This document shows positions 28,983-37,485 of a stretch of DNA of 64,000 nt, in pieces; the first letter of the stretch is position 1; every line of letters starts with the position of its first letter. Origin of the DNA: Rummeliibacillus suwonensis. GTDB taxonomy: Bacteria > Bacillota > Bacilli > Bacillales_A > Planococcaceae. The DNA lies in NCBI RefSeq assembly GCF_007896435.1, contig NZ_VCBL01000001.1, positions 2,045,078 through 2,109,077 of the forward strand, given 5' to 3'. A program made the translations under genes and the position numbers. The notes beneath the pieces were generated by a model, which made no database searches, was not told the DNA's origin, and was given only the letters and a program-made list of their open reading frames with translations.

Positions 28983-29071
28983 AGCAGTTCCTACTTTCGT
29001 TTCAAATATTAAAGGTGGATAAGGTGATACTAACGAAAATAGAGTTTTCTTCATCTCCTCTACTTTTGTTA

Positions 29072-29150
29072 GCTGAACCAATCGAGCTTTTACAGGCAGT
29101 TGATCTTACGCCGATCCTTCTGCTTATTCATGCTGGATCTTCTATAAAAT
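29072..29150 (+). repeat. Decayed structured repeat, copy Q
   Basis: It matches the P4 part of the element: GCTGAACCAATCGAGCTTTT, then ACAGGCAGTTGATCTTAC and a decayed tail ATTCATGCTGGATCTT. It lies upstream of fhs, directly before full copy C. Confidence 0.55.
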
Positions 29151-29155
29151 CAAAA

Positions 29156-29371
29156 TAAAGTGAAGCTTCCATCAGTGGGGGTTTTCTTCATCCCCCACTG
29201 ACCTAGAAGAACGGAAGTGAAAAGCGCCACGTCCTGTGGCAACACCTGAGGGATCAACATCCTGCCCGCCCAAACCAATCGGACTTTTATAGGCAGTTCA
29301 TCCCATCTATCTTTCTCGTTTCTCTCTAAATCTTGAGATGGGGGTCTTACTGCCCGTTAAAGCGAGATAAA
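29156..29371 (+). repeat. Structured dispersed repeat, copy C (full length)
   Basis: A full copy with P1 (CAGTGGGGG/CCCCCACTG), P2 inner stem GCCAC/GTGGC, P4 (GGCAGT/ACTGCC with CCCATCT/AGATGGG) and the tail CCCGTTAAAGCGAG. The outer P2 stem is broken here (CGGAAGTG for CTCAGGT). It lies in the divergent gap between fhs and the cold-shock gene. Confidence 0.88.
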
Positions 29372-29449
29372 TTTTACGCACCTTTTTGCTAAATTAACCA
29401 TACTATAAAATAGATTATTCATCAATTAGGGCTAAATATCGACAAATAA

Positions 29450-29478
29450 TTGACATTGTATAAATATTCATGTATAGT
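29450..29478 (+). promoter_or_regulatory. Sigma-A promoter of the cold-shock gene
   Basis: TTGACA (29450-29455), a 17-bp spacer and TATAGT (29473-29478). This gives a 5' UTR of about 55-60 nt before the ATG at 29542. Confidence 0.8.
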
Positions 29479-29541
29479 TTATCCAACATTAATTGTTCAA
29501 TAGATGTAAAAAAATTGAATTTGTTGTTGGGAGGAACGCGT

Positions 29542-29742
29542 ATGCACCAAGGAAAAGTAAAATGGTTCGATAACGAAAAAGGTTACGGTTTTATTGAGTA
29601 CAATAATGGTGATGACGTTTTTGTCCATTTCACAGGCATTCAAGAAGAAGGATTCCGCACATTGGAAGAAGGACAAGATGTGAGTTTCGATATTATCGAA
29701 GGAAACCGTGGGCCTCAAGCGGCAAATGTGATTAAATTATAA
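29542..29742 (+). CDS. Cold-shock protein
   Basis: A 66-residue CspA/CspB-type single-stranded nucleic-acid binding protein. RNP1 is KGYGFIEY and RNP2 is VFVHF. It acts as an RNA chaperone. The ATG at 29542 follows GGGAGGAACGCGT; the frame open further upstream covers the promoter. The stop codon TAA (29740-29742) is formed by the first bases of repeat copy D. The family usually ends in a similar VIKL-type tail, so nothing is missing. No second csp gene is nearby. Confidence 0.96.
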   Translation: MHQGKVKWFDNEKGYGFIEYNNGDDVFVHFTGIQEEGFRTLEEGQDVSFDIIEGNRGPQAANVIKL

Positions 29743-29958
29743 AGTGAAACTCCATCAGTGGGGGTTTTCTTCATCCACCCACTTGAAATAGAAGAACTCA
29801 GGTTAAAAGCGCCACGTCCTGTGGCAACACCTGAGTGACCAACATCCTGTTGACCCGAACCAATCGGACTTTTACGGGCAGTTGATCCCCCATCTATCTT
29901 TTTCGTTTCTCTCTAAATCTTGAGATGGGAATCTTACTGCCCGTTAAAGCGGGATAAA
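29740..29958 (+). repeat. Structured dispersed repeat, copy D (full length)
   Basis: It starts with TAAAGTGAAACTCC, whose TAA is the cold-shock stop codon. P1 carries an apical change (CAGTGGGGG/CCACCCACTTG), P2 CTCAGGT/ACCTGAG is perfect, and P4 ACGGGCAGT/ACTGCCCGT is perfect. As the immediate 3' UTR it may end or stabilise the cold-shock mRNA. Confidence 0.88.
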
Positions 29959-29971
29959 ATAGTCATAATTA

Positions 29972-30015
29972 ATAGTAGAGCTATTCAAGTCATACGACTG
30001 AATAGCTCTTATTTT
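29972..30015 (-). terminator. Terminator behind the CorC-like gene
   Basis: The stem AGAGCTATTCA/TGAATAGCTCT with further pairing (GTC/GAC) near the loop, at the end of the minus-strand gene. The U-tract is only moderate. Confidence 0.6.
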
Positions 30016-31321
30016 ATGCTCCTAACTTTTTTGCTTCAATTCTGACGATTTGATGTTTATTGACTTGATTTACGATAAATTGAAATCCATCTACCTCAAA
30101 AAAATCCCCTTCTTTTGCATTATCTTGATGTGACATAAACCAGCCACCGATTGTGTCAATGTCTTCCTCTATGATTTGAACACCTAACATATTGCTTACT
30201 TGATTAAGTAATACTTTACCATCGAAGCTGAAATGCCCATCGCTCACCTTTTGGATTTCTGGTAATTCATCATTATCGAATTCATCACGAATTTCACCAA
30301 CAATTTCTTCGATAATATCTTCAATTGTTACAAGTCCGGAAGTACCACCATATTCATCAAGTAATACAGCCATATGGATTCTTTCTTTTTGGAATTTTAT
30401 GAGAAGATTATTGATGGGCACAGTTTCTATAATACGAATAATAGGCTGCATATAATCTTGCACTGTTTTAGAGCCACAATTTTCATCTACAATCAGTGCT
30501 GATAAAAGTTGTTTCATATTAACAATTCCAATTATATGATCTTTATCACCATCTATAACGGGGTAGCGAGTATATTGCTCCACATTCATCAGCTCGAAAA
30601 CTTCATTTAACGTCATTTCTTTATCGAAACTTACGATTTCCGTCCGAGGTACCATAATTTCTTTGGCAATCCGTTCATCAAACTCAAAAATTCGGTTCAC
30701 TAATTTATATTCGGAAGGATTGATTTCACCATTCTTATAACTGTCTGATAAAATCATTCGCAATTCTTCCTCACTGTGAACCTCTTCACCCTCAGATTGC
30801 ATTTTCAAGCCAAAGATACTCGTCAAAGCTCTTGCTGAACCATTCAATAATTTGATCACAGGATACATGATATTGTGAAAAAGTATGAGAGTGCCTGAAA
30901 AATTTAAAGTAATTAATTCTGCTTGCTGAATCGCTAATGTTTTTGGTGCTAATTCACCTACCACGACATGTAAAAAAGTAACAACAGAAAATGCAACTAT
31001 AAAGGATAGAATGGAAGCAGTATTCCCTTCAATACTCAGCATTTCAAAAAGTGGATGTAATAATTTTGCCGCTGTTGGTTCACCAATCCACCCTAAACCT
31101 AGTGCTGTAATCGTAATCCCTAGTTGACATGCTGATAAGTATTCATCTAGATGCGTGATCACTTTTTTTGCTTTGTTGGCTTTCTTGTTACCATCGGATA
31201 TCAACTGATCAACTCGTGTGGGTCTCACCTTTACAATAGCGAATTCAGTTGCTACAAAAAATCCAGTCATTGCAATTAAAATAACAAACAGAACTAAATT
31301 ACTGGCTATCTCAATGTCCAA
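30014..31321 (-). CDS. CNNM/CorC (HlyC) family transporter-like protein
   Basis: A 435-residue membrane protein. A DUF21 (CNNM) domain with about four helices covers residues 1-190, a CBS pair about 205-335 (EIMVPRTEIVSFDKEM, VQDYMQPIIRI) and a CorC_HlyC domain about 350-430. MpfA-type relatives in Firmicutes export Mg2+; this is known for the family and inferred here. The start is a TTG at 31321 with no ribosome binding site in the usual place. GGGAGGTG lies 39 nt upstream, with a hairpin in between (see the leader entry). Length and domains match relatives beginning at the same residue. Confidence 0.9.
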   Translation of the reverse strand: MDIEIASNLVLFVILIAMTGFFVATEFAIVKVRPTRVDQLISDGNKKANKAKKVITHLDEYLSACQLGITITALGLGWIGEPTAAKLLHPLFEMLSIEGNTASILSFIVAFSVVTFLHVVVGELAPKTLAIQQAELITLNFSGTLILFHNIMYPVIKLLNGSARALTSIFGLKMQSEGEEVHSEEELRMILSDSYKNGEINPSEYKLVNRIFEFDERIAKEIMVPRTEIVSFDKEMTLNEVFELMNVEQYTRYPVIDGDKDHIIGIVNMKQLLSALIVDENCGSKTVQDYMQPIIRIIETVPINNLLIKFQKERIHMAVLLDEYGGTSGLVTIEDIIEEIVGEIRDEFDNDELPEIQKVSDGHFSFDGKVLLNQVSNMLGVQIIEEDIDTIGGWFMSHQDNAKEGDFFEVDGFQFIVNQVNKHQIVRIEAKKLGA

Positions 31322-31368
31322 ATATGGTCTCTCTACGCTGATTTTTCAACGTAGAGAATTCACCTCCC
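31311..31368 (-). promoter_or_regulatory. Leader with displaced Shine-Dalgarno, hairpin and a 12-codon ORF
   Basis: On the minus strand GGGAGGTG (31368-31361) is followed by a 10-bp hairpin CTCTACGTTG/CAGCGTAGAG (31356-31331) and then the TTG start at 31321. A 12-codon reading frame, TTG 31349 to TGA 31311 (MKNQRRETIFGH), starts 11 nt after the site and overlaps the main start by 11 nt. Either the hairpin brings site and start together, or a leader peptide couples translation. Both are inference. Confidence 0.45.
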
Positions 31369-31387
31369 GTTTTCTTACTATTCTAAA

Positions 31388-31415
31388 TTTATAGGAAATC
31401 CTATTAAAAAAGCAA
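31388..31415 (-). promoter_or_regulatory. Sigma-A promoter of the CorC-like gene
   Basis: On the minus strand TTGCTT (31415-31410), a 16-bp spacer and TATAAA (31393-31388). It would give a 5' UTR of about 60 nt that contains the GGGAGGTG and the hairpin. Confidence 0.55.
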
Positions 31416-31559
31416 CTTTAAGGCATTATTAGTTTATTAATTTTTGATCAAAAATAGAAACAAGTTTATGATGATCTGAAGAAATTTCAACCATCTTTTT
31501 CATAATATCAAAATACAGTTGATGATGAACTGATAAGATGCTTATGCAATCTCATGTAA

Positions 31560-31603
31560 AAACAGTTGAAAGAGAAAATCACTTTTCCCATCCAACTGTT
31601 TCA
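31560..31603 (-). terminator. Terminator-like hairpin
   Basis: The stem AAACAGTTG/CAACTGTTT with inner GAAAA/TTTTC, followed by five U residues on the minus strand. It could end the aspartokinase transcript, whose stop lies about 380 bp upstream, beyond repeat copy E. Confidence 0.45.
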
Positions 31604-31703
31604 TAGATTGATTCCTTATTTACTATTTCAAGCCTTATCCCATATTATATGGCTGTAGGCTCTTCCCATTCAAGACGCCAAAAACAAGTAAGATATCTGC
31701 CTG

Positions 31704-31922
31704 TAAAGTGAAGCTTCCATCAGTGGGGGTTTTCTTCATCCCCCACTGAGCTAGAAGAACTCAGGTTAAAAGCGCCACTTCCTGTGGCAACACCTGAGGG
31801 GCCAACATCTTGTTGGTCCAAACCAATCGGACTTTTACGGGCAGTTGATCCCCCATCTATCTTTTTTGTTTCTCTCTATATCTTGAGATGGGGATCTTAC
31901 TGCCCGTTAAAGCGGGATAAAA
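31704..31922 (+). repeat. Structured dispersed repeat, copy E (full length, best example)
   Basis: All hairpins are intact. P1 is CAGTGGGGG/CCCCCACTG, P2 CTCAGGT/ACCTGAG around GCCAC/GTGGC, P3 GGCCAACA/TGTTGGTC, and P4 ACGGGCAGT/ACTGCCCGT with inner CCCCATCT/AGATGGGG. The tail is CCCGTTAAAGCGGGATAAAA. It lies downstream of the aspartokinase gene in the opposite orientation. Confidence 0.92.
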
Positions 31923-31987
31923 GCTCGTTTGACTCAACTAACACACAGTGTAAGCTGAAGAAAATACACACTTGTGTGAGTTTCACC

Positions 31988-33355
31988 TTATCTTACTGCT
32001 GCAACTGCAAAAAACTCGTCATATAAAGCTTGTAAAATAACATTTTCAAACTTCTCTTGTACGCCAAAGGACAAACTTACCTCTGATGAACCTTGATTGA
32101 TCATTTCAATATTCGCACCAGTTTTTGCGATAGCAGCTGTTGCACGAGCTGCTAAACCCGTATTGTTATTCATTCCTTCCCCTACAATCACAATCATTGA
32201 GAAACCGTGACGGAAGTAAACATCATCAGCATGCAATTCATTATATACACGTTTGACAATACGTTCTTCTTTTTCTGGTGATAATTGATGGCTTCGAATG
32301 ATGACGGAAATATCATCCAAGCCTGATGGTGTATGCTCATAAGAAATATGTTCTTCTTCTAAGATTTGTAGTAATTTACGTCCAAATCCTATTTCTCTGT
32401 TCATCAAATATTTACTTACATATAAAATAGAAAAGCCTGAATCTGCCGAAATACCTGTAACAGGTCGATGGTTCTCTTTACGTTTTGAAACTATTTTCGT
32501 ACCCTCCACTTGCGGATTATTTGTGTTTTTAATATTTACTGGAATTCCTAATTTTACGACAGGCATCAATGCTTCATCATGGAATACAGAAAAACCTGCA
32601 TAGGATAATTCGCGCATTTCTCTATATGTGATTTCTTGAATTTCTGCCGGATGGTTCACCACTTTAGGATTTGCGCTAAATACACAATCTACATCTGTAA
32701 AGTTTTCATATAAATCTGCTTGAACAGCGGCAGCTAAAATGGAACCTGTGATATCAGAACCGCCACGATCAAAAGTACGCAATACACCAGATTTTGTATA
32801 TCCAAAGAATCCAGGAAAAACGATTACTTCTTTCGAATTTTTCAATGAACTTAAATTGTCATAAGCATCAGGCAACGCCATTGCTCGTTCTGGTGCATCG
32901 TTCACAATAAGCCCAGCCTCTTTGGGACTAACGTATTTCGCATTTACACCAACACTTTTAAAATAAGCGGCAATCATTTTTGCATTATTATCTTCACCGC
33001 TTGCTTTTAATGTGTCAAGTAAATATTCCTCACTAACTTTTGAAGCTTCATGAATACGAGCATGTAAATCTGTCGTGATTTCTTCAATAATGGCAAAATC
33101 AAGACCTAGACCTTCTGCATTTTCTTTATATCTCGAAACAACCTTTTGTAATTTATCTTCATATTTTTCGCCTGCAATAACTGCTTTTGCTAACTGGATC
33201 AATAAGTCAGTCACTTTTATGTCTTCACTAAATCGTTTCCCCGGTGCAGAAACAACAACAATTTTCCGCGTAGCATCCGACTTTACAATAGCCACTACTT
33301 TTTTGACTTGTTCTGCACTCGCCACAGAAGTTCCACCGAATTTACATACTTTCAT
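31988..33355 (-). CDS. yclM: Aspartokinase (YclM/ThrD type)
   Basis: A 455-residue aspartate kinase, the first step of lysine, threonine and methionine synthesis. The N-terminal KFGGTSVAS and the FDRGGSDITGSILA segment mark the kinase domain. Two ACT domains follow from about residue 300 (GISADSGFSILYVSK, MIVIVGEGMNNNTGLAARA), which usually give feedback control. The length matches the monofunctional YclM-type isozyme. The ATG at 33355 follows AAGGATCTGATGAG. No lysine riboswitch or T-box is visible in the 180 bp upstream. It is monocistronic. Confidence 0.93.
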   Translation of the reverse strand: MKVCKFGGTSVASAEQVKKVVAIVKSDATRKIVVVSAPGKRFSEDIKVTDLLIQLAKAVIAGEKYEDKLQKVVSRYKENAEGLGLDFAIIEEITTDLHARIHEASKVSEEYLLDTLKASGEDNNAKMIAAYFKSVGVNAKYVSPKEAGLIVNDAPERAMALPDAYDNLSSLKNSKEVIVFPGFFGYTKSGVLRTFDRGGSDITGSILAAAVQADLYENFTDVDCVFSANPKVVNHPAEIQEITYREMRELSYAGFSVFHDEALMPVVKLGIPVNIKNTNNPQVEGTKIVSKRKENHRPVTGISADSGFSILYVSKYLMNREIGFGRKLLQILEEEHISYEHTPSGLDDISVIIRSHQLSPEKEERIVKRVYNELHADDVYFRHGFSMIVIVGEGMNNNTGLAARATAAIAKTGANIEMINQGSSEVSLSFGVQEKFENVILQALYDEFFAVAAVR

Positions 33356-33549
33356 CTCATCAGATCCTTACGTTTTATTTATATTAAGTATTTATATTTG
33401 TATTTTTATAAGAAACAACTGTTTTTTCACAGTGTACAAATTATCCTGATAATAGTCAATACCTTTAAAGAAACTATTGTTATAAGATTCAAAAAAATAA
33501 TCATAAGAAGTAACGTCCCGTCATTTCTTTTTTATTGATCAATTATATC

Positions 33550-33686
33550 CAAAGTTCTTCAAGCTTGCTCGAAAAGTGCCTCTTCCGGATCCGTGGCTTC
33601 CGCCGTTCGGAGGCATCTTGATTTAACTGACGTTTATACACCTGCTCAATAGAGAATAAAGACGTATTCTTCTGCTGAATCAAGAT
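33550..33686. repeat. Degenerate repeat, second family (short copy)
   Basis: It shares TTGCTCGAAAAG, GTTTATACA and CTGCTGAATCAAGATAAAA with the longer copy at 34180-34483. A TGCCTC/GAGGCA pair surrounds its middle part. Non-coding. Confidence 0.5.
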
Positions 33687-33724
33687 AAAAACACCATAAG
33701 ATTATCATTCTTAGGGTGTTTTTA
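33687..33724. terminator. Bidirectional terminator
   Basis: The stem AAAAACACCaTAAG/CTTAgGGTGTTTTT has U-rich ends on both strands. On the minus strand it lies behind the small zinc-finger gene and repeat F. Confidence 0.75.
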
Positions 33725-33734
33725 TCAATATTAT

Positions 33735-33890
33735 TTTTATCCCGCGTTAACGGGAAGTACGACCCCGATTGGTTTGGGCCAACAAGATGTTGGCCCCTTA
33801 GGTGTTGCCACAGGACATGGCGCTTTTAACCTGAGTTCTTCTAGCTCAGTAGGGAATGAAGAAAACCCCACTAATAGAAGCTTCACTTTA
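33735..33890 (-). repeat. Structured repeat, copy F (P4 deleted)
   Basis: A minus-strand copy that keeps P1 (with changed bases that still pair), P2 and a perfect P3, GGCCAACA/TGTTGGCC. It jumps from the CCAATCGG segment to the CCCGTTAACGCGGG tail, so the P4 hairpin is precisely missing. It begins 6 bp after the zinc-finger gene stop on the same strand. Confidence 0.85.
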
Positions 33891-33896
33891 TATGAA

Positions 33897-34094
33897 TTAT
33901 GCTTTTGTATATACTTTTAGTAATTCTTCGCCTAAAAACTGTAATTGTTCTCCAACTGTGCAAGATGCGATACAAAATTTATGAGCACCGGTTTTCCCCC
34001 GCTCTTTCCGCATTTGTTTTTTCACCAAACAGTCTGAACAATAGTTTTCTAATAGTTCATCAATTTCCTTGATGATGGTGCTCTGCTCTATCAA
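33897..34094 (-). CDS. Small zinc-finger protein (zf-C2HCIx2C / DUF2602-like)
   Basis: A 65-residue protein with CSDC near residue 19 and HKFCIASC near residue 38, the spaced Cys/His pattern of a small zinc finger common in Bacillales. The start is a TTG at 34094, seven nt after GAGGTG. The function is unknown. Copy F of the structured repeat forms its 3' flank. Confidence 0.78.
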   Translation of the reverse strand: MIEQSTIIKEIDELLENYCSDCLVKKQMRKERGKTGAHKFCIASCTVGEQLQFLGEELLKVYTKA

Positions 34095-34179
34095 ATGAAA
34101 TCACCTCATTTTGCAATGTTTATCTATTCTACTACCAGTATGTGTTAAAATGCAAGTATCATTTATGCCCTTGCGTAAT

Positions 34180-34483
34180 GACGTCCGAATTTTTTCGAGT
34201 TTGCTCGAAAAGCTCTTCTTCAAAGTTCGCGACATCCGCCAGAGGCTTTAGGGCAACACGATATTGATTACCCAGGCATCACTATAGGATATGGCTCTTT
34301 TGGCCTGAGTTCCACTGTTTCAGCGGAAGTTTATACATCTGCCGAATAGGAATCAAAATCTCATTCAGCTAGCCAGCTATCGATATAGAAGTATTCTGTA
34401 CCTGCTATGCTTTCGGTACAAAAAAGATTTGCTACTACCTCTGCGCTTTCGTCGCATAAAACATTTGCTGAATCAAGATAAAA
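34180..34483. repeat. Degenerate repeat, second family (long copy)
   Basis: It starts with GACGTCCGAA and a TTTTTTCGAG/CTCGAAAA hairpin, contains GGCATCACTATAGGATATGG and CTTTCGGTACAAAAAAG blocks, and ends CTGAATCAAGATAAAA. It shares blocks with 33550-33686 and 11460-11765. It is non-coding and fills most of the gap before the RNase H-like gene. Confidence 0.5.
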
Positions 34484-34487
34484 TAAA

Positions 34488-34620
34488 AAATTCTACAGTG
34501 GGTGTCTTTTCACCTTCATCGTGAGGGAGTTGAACTAATCTTTTTTGGATCCAGAAGATGCCTCTGTTTATAATCGGCATTTTGTAGTAGGATCTTACTG
34601 TCCGTTAATGCGGGATCAAA
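34488..34620 (+). repeat. Decayed structured repeat, copy G
   Basis: Remnants of P1 (CTACAGTGGGTG) and a well-kept 3' tail GGATCTTACTGTCCGTTAATGCGGGATCAAA. It ends 4 bp before the ribosome binding site of the RNase H-like gene. Confidence 0.6.
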
Positions 34621-34635
34621 TGTGGGAGTGATCAT

Positions 34636-35040
34636 GTGATGTTAGAAGTGTATATTGATGCAGCAAGTGCCGGAAATCCTGGTCCTAGCGCTATTGGTAT
34701 CTTTATAAAGGGTGAAGGCCACCAAGTGAAAATCAGTGAATCCGTTGGCATAACGAATAATCATATAGCTGAATTTATGGCACTTATTCGAGGATTACAA
34801 GAAGCCGCCAAGCTATCAACAGGAATCATTTCTGTGCGCTCTGATTCAAAAATTGTCGTAGCTTCGATTGAAAAGGAATTTGTAAAAAATGAAGAATATA
34901 AACCCTATTTAAACCAAGCATTACAGTTAATCGAACCATTTGAATTATTCTTTATAAAATGGATTCCGGACTCTCAAAACAAAGCAGCAGATGCCCTTGC
35001 GCGAGAAGGTATTCAAAAAGGAAAATATAAAAATAAGTAA
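34636..35040 (+). CDS. RNase HI-fold protein
   Basis: A 134-residue protein of the RnhA-like (RVT_3) group. Candidate catalytic carboxylates are Asp8 (YIDAASAGNPGP), Glu46 (AEFMAL), Asp70 (RSDSK) and Asp119 (AADALAREG), so the active site looks complete. Bacillus has related YpeP/YpdQ proteins, whose RNase H activity is weak or unproven; activity here is inference. The start is GTG 34636 or ATG 34639; both share GGGAGTG as ribosome binding site. Monocistronic. Confidence 0.87.
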   Translation: MMLEVYIDAASAGNPGPSAIGIFIKGEGHQVKISESVGITNNHIAEFMALIRGLQEAAKLSTGIISVRSDSKIVVASIEKEFVKNEEYKPYLNQALQLIEPFELFFIKWIPDSQNKAADALAREGIQKGKYKNK

Positions 35041-35213
35041 GCAGGATCAAATTTTACTTTATGCAAGATTTCGTCAAGTTATTTTCACCTTCTTCAAAAA
35101 ACTACTATTATTAATTCTACCTATTTTTTGTTTAACAAGTTAGAAGAGAAAATGTTTTTCAGAACCTCTTTTATTCGTCAACTTAAGCTTGATACAAATG
35201 CTCACTTTTATGC

Positions 35214-35310
35214 CTAAACTGAAGAGTCACGCAGTGGAGGGGTTCTTCATTCCCCACTGCGTATTCATTGAGCTAATCATCGTACTTTTACTCACTTATT
35301 TTTTCTTCAA
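35214..35310 (+). repeat. Decayed structured repeat, copy H
   Basis: P1 is extended and changed but paired: CGCAGTGG/CCACTGCG with inner GGGG/CCCC. It is followed by TTGAGCTAATCATCGTACTT, a remnant of the CCAATCGGACTT segment. Confidence 0.6.
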
Positions 35311-35327
35311 TCATTAATTTTTTTCGA

Positions 35328-36155
35328 TTATTCAAGAATATTCATTAACGCACCGATGGCTCCGCTGAAACCATGATCTTGCAAAAAAACCGGTGTTTTC
35401 TTTTTTAATATCGTATAACGAGAAATTATCTCTCGTAATTTATCATTATTATCTAAAGTTGTACCGATATAAATAATATGTTCCGTATCCCGCTGTTCTG
35501 CTAATTGAATACTCAGTGTAGTAATGACTTCACCAACCAAACCTTGCACAGTTGCCAAAACATCTTCAGGCTCATATTTTATGACTTCTTTTATTCCAAC
35601 TTTTCCAAAATTACTAGCTGTTAATGTAGGTTTCAGCTCAGCTGGCGTATCCATACCTTGGTAAATATCCTGCACCAATAAATCAATACCATGACGTTTG
35701 CCACTTTTGGCAAGTTGAAGAACTTCTTCATAATCATGAATACCTGTTATTAATGATGCAAGCCCAATTAATGTCCCCCCACCAACACCTGTTCCTCCAA
35801 CTCTCATATGTTTTTCAGTATCCATATAATGTATAGACGTTCCCGTACCAATATTCGTAATGATGCTTTTTTCAAAAAGATGGCCTTCTTTTTCTAGTTG
35901 GTACCGGACTCCTTTGAGTGTTGCCTCGAACTCTACTAGATAATGAACAGAATCGACCATATCTAACATCATCTTGATTTGTTCCGTTCGACCACCCGTT
36001 AATCCAATTTCACGTATATCATATTGATGAATCCAATTTAAAACAGCTGATAAGTCACTGGATGGAAAATGTTGTAATTGGAGTTCATGCTGATCATTTA
36101 AATATGCCAACTTTGTAAGCGTTCCTCCAGCATCTATTCCAATTGTCTTTGTCAT
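35328..36155 (-). CDS. coaW: Type II pantothenate kinase
   Basis: A 275-residue ASKHA-fold kinase, the first step of coenzyme A synthesis, of the type found in staphylococci and some bacilli. The phosphate-1 loop is GIDAGGTLTKLAY (6-18), the catalytic Glu is in LVEFEATLKG, and the adenosine loop is VGGTGVGGGTLIGL. The end GFSGAIGALM is typical. ATG 36155 is chosen because AAAGGGGCAG lies upstream; the frame opens 11 codons earlier without a site. Monocistronic. Confidence 0.94.
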   Translation of the reverse strand: MTKTIGIDAGGTLTKLAYLNDQHELQLQHFPSSDLSAVLNWIHQYDIREIGLTGGRTEQIKMMLDMVDSVHYLVEFEATLKGVRYQLEKEGHLFEKSIITNIGTGTSIHYMDTEKHMRVGGTGVGGGTLIGLASLITGIHDYEEVLQLAKSGKRHGIDLLVQDIYQGMDTPAELKPTLTASNFGKVGIKEVIKYEPEDVLATVQGLVGEVITTLSIQLAEQRDTEHIIYIGTTLDNNDKLREIISRYTILKKKTPVFLQDHGFSGAIGALMNILE

Positions 36156-36282
36156 ACAAATCTGCCCCTTTTTAATCGCCACTAACACTTTAATCCGTTA
36201 TAACCGAATGTGCAATTTGTTTTTGAAAATGATTGTCCCCTGTTTTTTTATTACGTTAATCCGTAATGCTAAAACAATATTT

Positions 36283-36440
36283 AAAATGAAAATTCACACA
36301 GTAGAGGTGTTTTTCATCTCCCATTGTATGTATGTTGAACCAATCGGACATTTACAGACAGTCGTGCCCCACTTATCCCCCTCTTTTTGCTGGAGTTTTG
36401 GTGTGAATGCCTTATGCCCATTACTGTAGAATCCATTTTT
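36283..36440 (+). repeat. Decayed structured repeat, copy I
   Basis: It contains ATTCACACAGTAGAGG against CATCTCCCATTGTATGT (weak P1), TTGAACCAATCGGACATTTA and a decayed P4 (CAGACAGTCGTGCCCCACTT). Recognisable mainly from the CCAATCGGAC block. Confidence 0.5.
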
Positions 36441-36549
36441 GATTTCATACCAAGGATATGGATCATCCACTAGAAATCGAAAATAGTTTGCTTGAATTCA
36501 CATTTTAGACAAATTAAATTTTACCCATTATAGCATAATAGACAATCTT

Positions 36550-36613
36550 TGAAAATGCTTTCAAAAATGAATATAAGAAATATATAGACACCCTATCATT
36601 TTTGCAGAATAAT
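36550..36613 (+). promoter_or_regulatory. Candidate cre site and sigma-A promoter
   Basis: TGAAAATGCTTTCA (36550-36563) differs from the CcpA cre consensus at one position. It lies 21 bp upstream of a TAGACA (36585-36590), 17-bp spacer, AATAAT (36608-36613) promoter for the 36649 gene. The site upstream of the -35 box would suit activation or weak repression; this is inference. Confidence 0.4.
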
Positions 36614-36648
36614 AAGAGTATACATTATATTTATTTTTTGAGGTGACT

Positions 36649-37074
36649 ATGCACAATATGAATACATTAAACAATAATGAGGAAAAAAAGGCAAGAATTG
36701 CAAAGGAAAGAGAGCTAGTACTTTCAAAAGCTCAAAATAGTCTATCAACTATTTTCTACTTTAATTTAGAGGAAACTTATAAACATGAACGCACTATACG
36801 CACATTACAAAGAGGGGCAAAATTAGAATTAGATAATCGTCGTGATGAAATTATTGTAAAATATGGTTTACACATCATTGGCAAAGTTCCTAAAGACTTC
36901 GTACAAGAAATTTCTGAATCATTAATGAGAAGTCATAGTTATCAAGTAACCGTCTTAAATATACTGGGACGAGATGGTATGGATTATCAAACAACAACTG
37001 TCATTGATAATAATGAAGAAAAAATATTGAAGCACCTAGGTGTTGAAATCTTAATCGAATTTCCAATGGCTTAA
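36649..37074 (+). CDS. Conserved-looking protein of unknown function
   Basis: A 141-residue soluble protein. The N-terminal half is charged and helical (KKARIAKERELVLSKAQ), followed by a stretch with alternating beta pattern (GLHIIGKVPKDFVQEISESL, YQVTVLNILG). No motif is recognised. The start is unsettled: GAGGTG at 36640-36645 is close to ATG 36649 and about 12 nt from ATG 36658; a GTG at 36643 overlaps the site itself. A good terminator follows. Confidence 0.65.
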   Translation: MHNMNTLNNNEEKKARIAKERELVLSKAQNSLSTIFYFNLEETYKHERTIRTLQRGAKLELDNRRDEIIVKYGLHIIGKVPKDFVQEISESLMRSHSYQVTVLNILGRDGMDYQTTTVIDNNEEKILKHLGVEILIEFPMA

Positions 37075-37204
37075 AGTTTTTTTATAAATATCTACTGTGC
37101 TGATAAAGCGAAGTCTCCTATTTAAAGTCTCAACATACTACGCTTTTCAAGATGAAGCCAGCAAAATAACACCCTTTTTAAATGAACGATCTCGAGCATA
37201 GCAA

Positions 37205-37248
37205 TTGCCCCAAAAGGTTATTTTTTATCTTTTAGGGCAACTTTTTTT
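37205..37248 (+). terminator. Rho-independent terminator
   Basis: The stem TTGCCCcAAAAG/CTTTTaGGGCAA with seven U residues, about 130 bp behind the 36649 gene. Confidence 0.75.
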
Positions 37249-37485
37249 AGATAAATAGAATAACACTCTTTTACACAAGAACCACCGTTTTTTCACCTCA
37301 AACACGTAAAAAAGTTAACATCATCATAATAGATCATGTGTTTTCAATGATTACCTCTAAATCAGCAGTATGTGAAAGTAGTTTTCCTAAAAAGATTGAG
37401 TATGATGGGTAGATTTGATTTTCTATTTTGCTAAATTTGATATACGATATAGTTAATGTTTTATTTTGAACGGAGGAAGTTTTCA

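Noticed and set aside
33356-33549. Lysine riboswitch or T-box upstream of the aspartokinase gene
   Set aside because: None of the conserved L-box or T-box sequence blocks is present.
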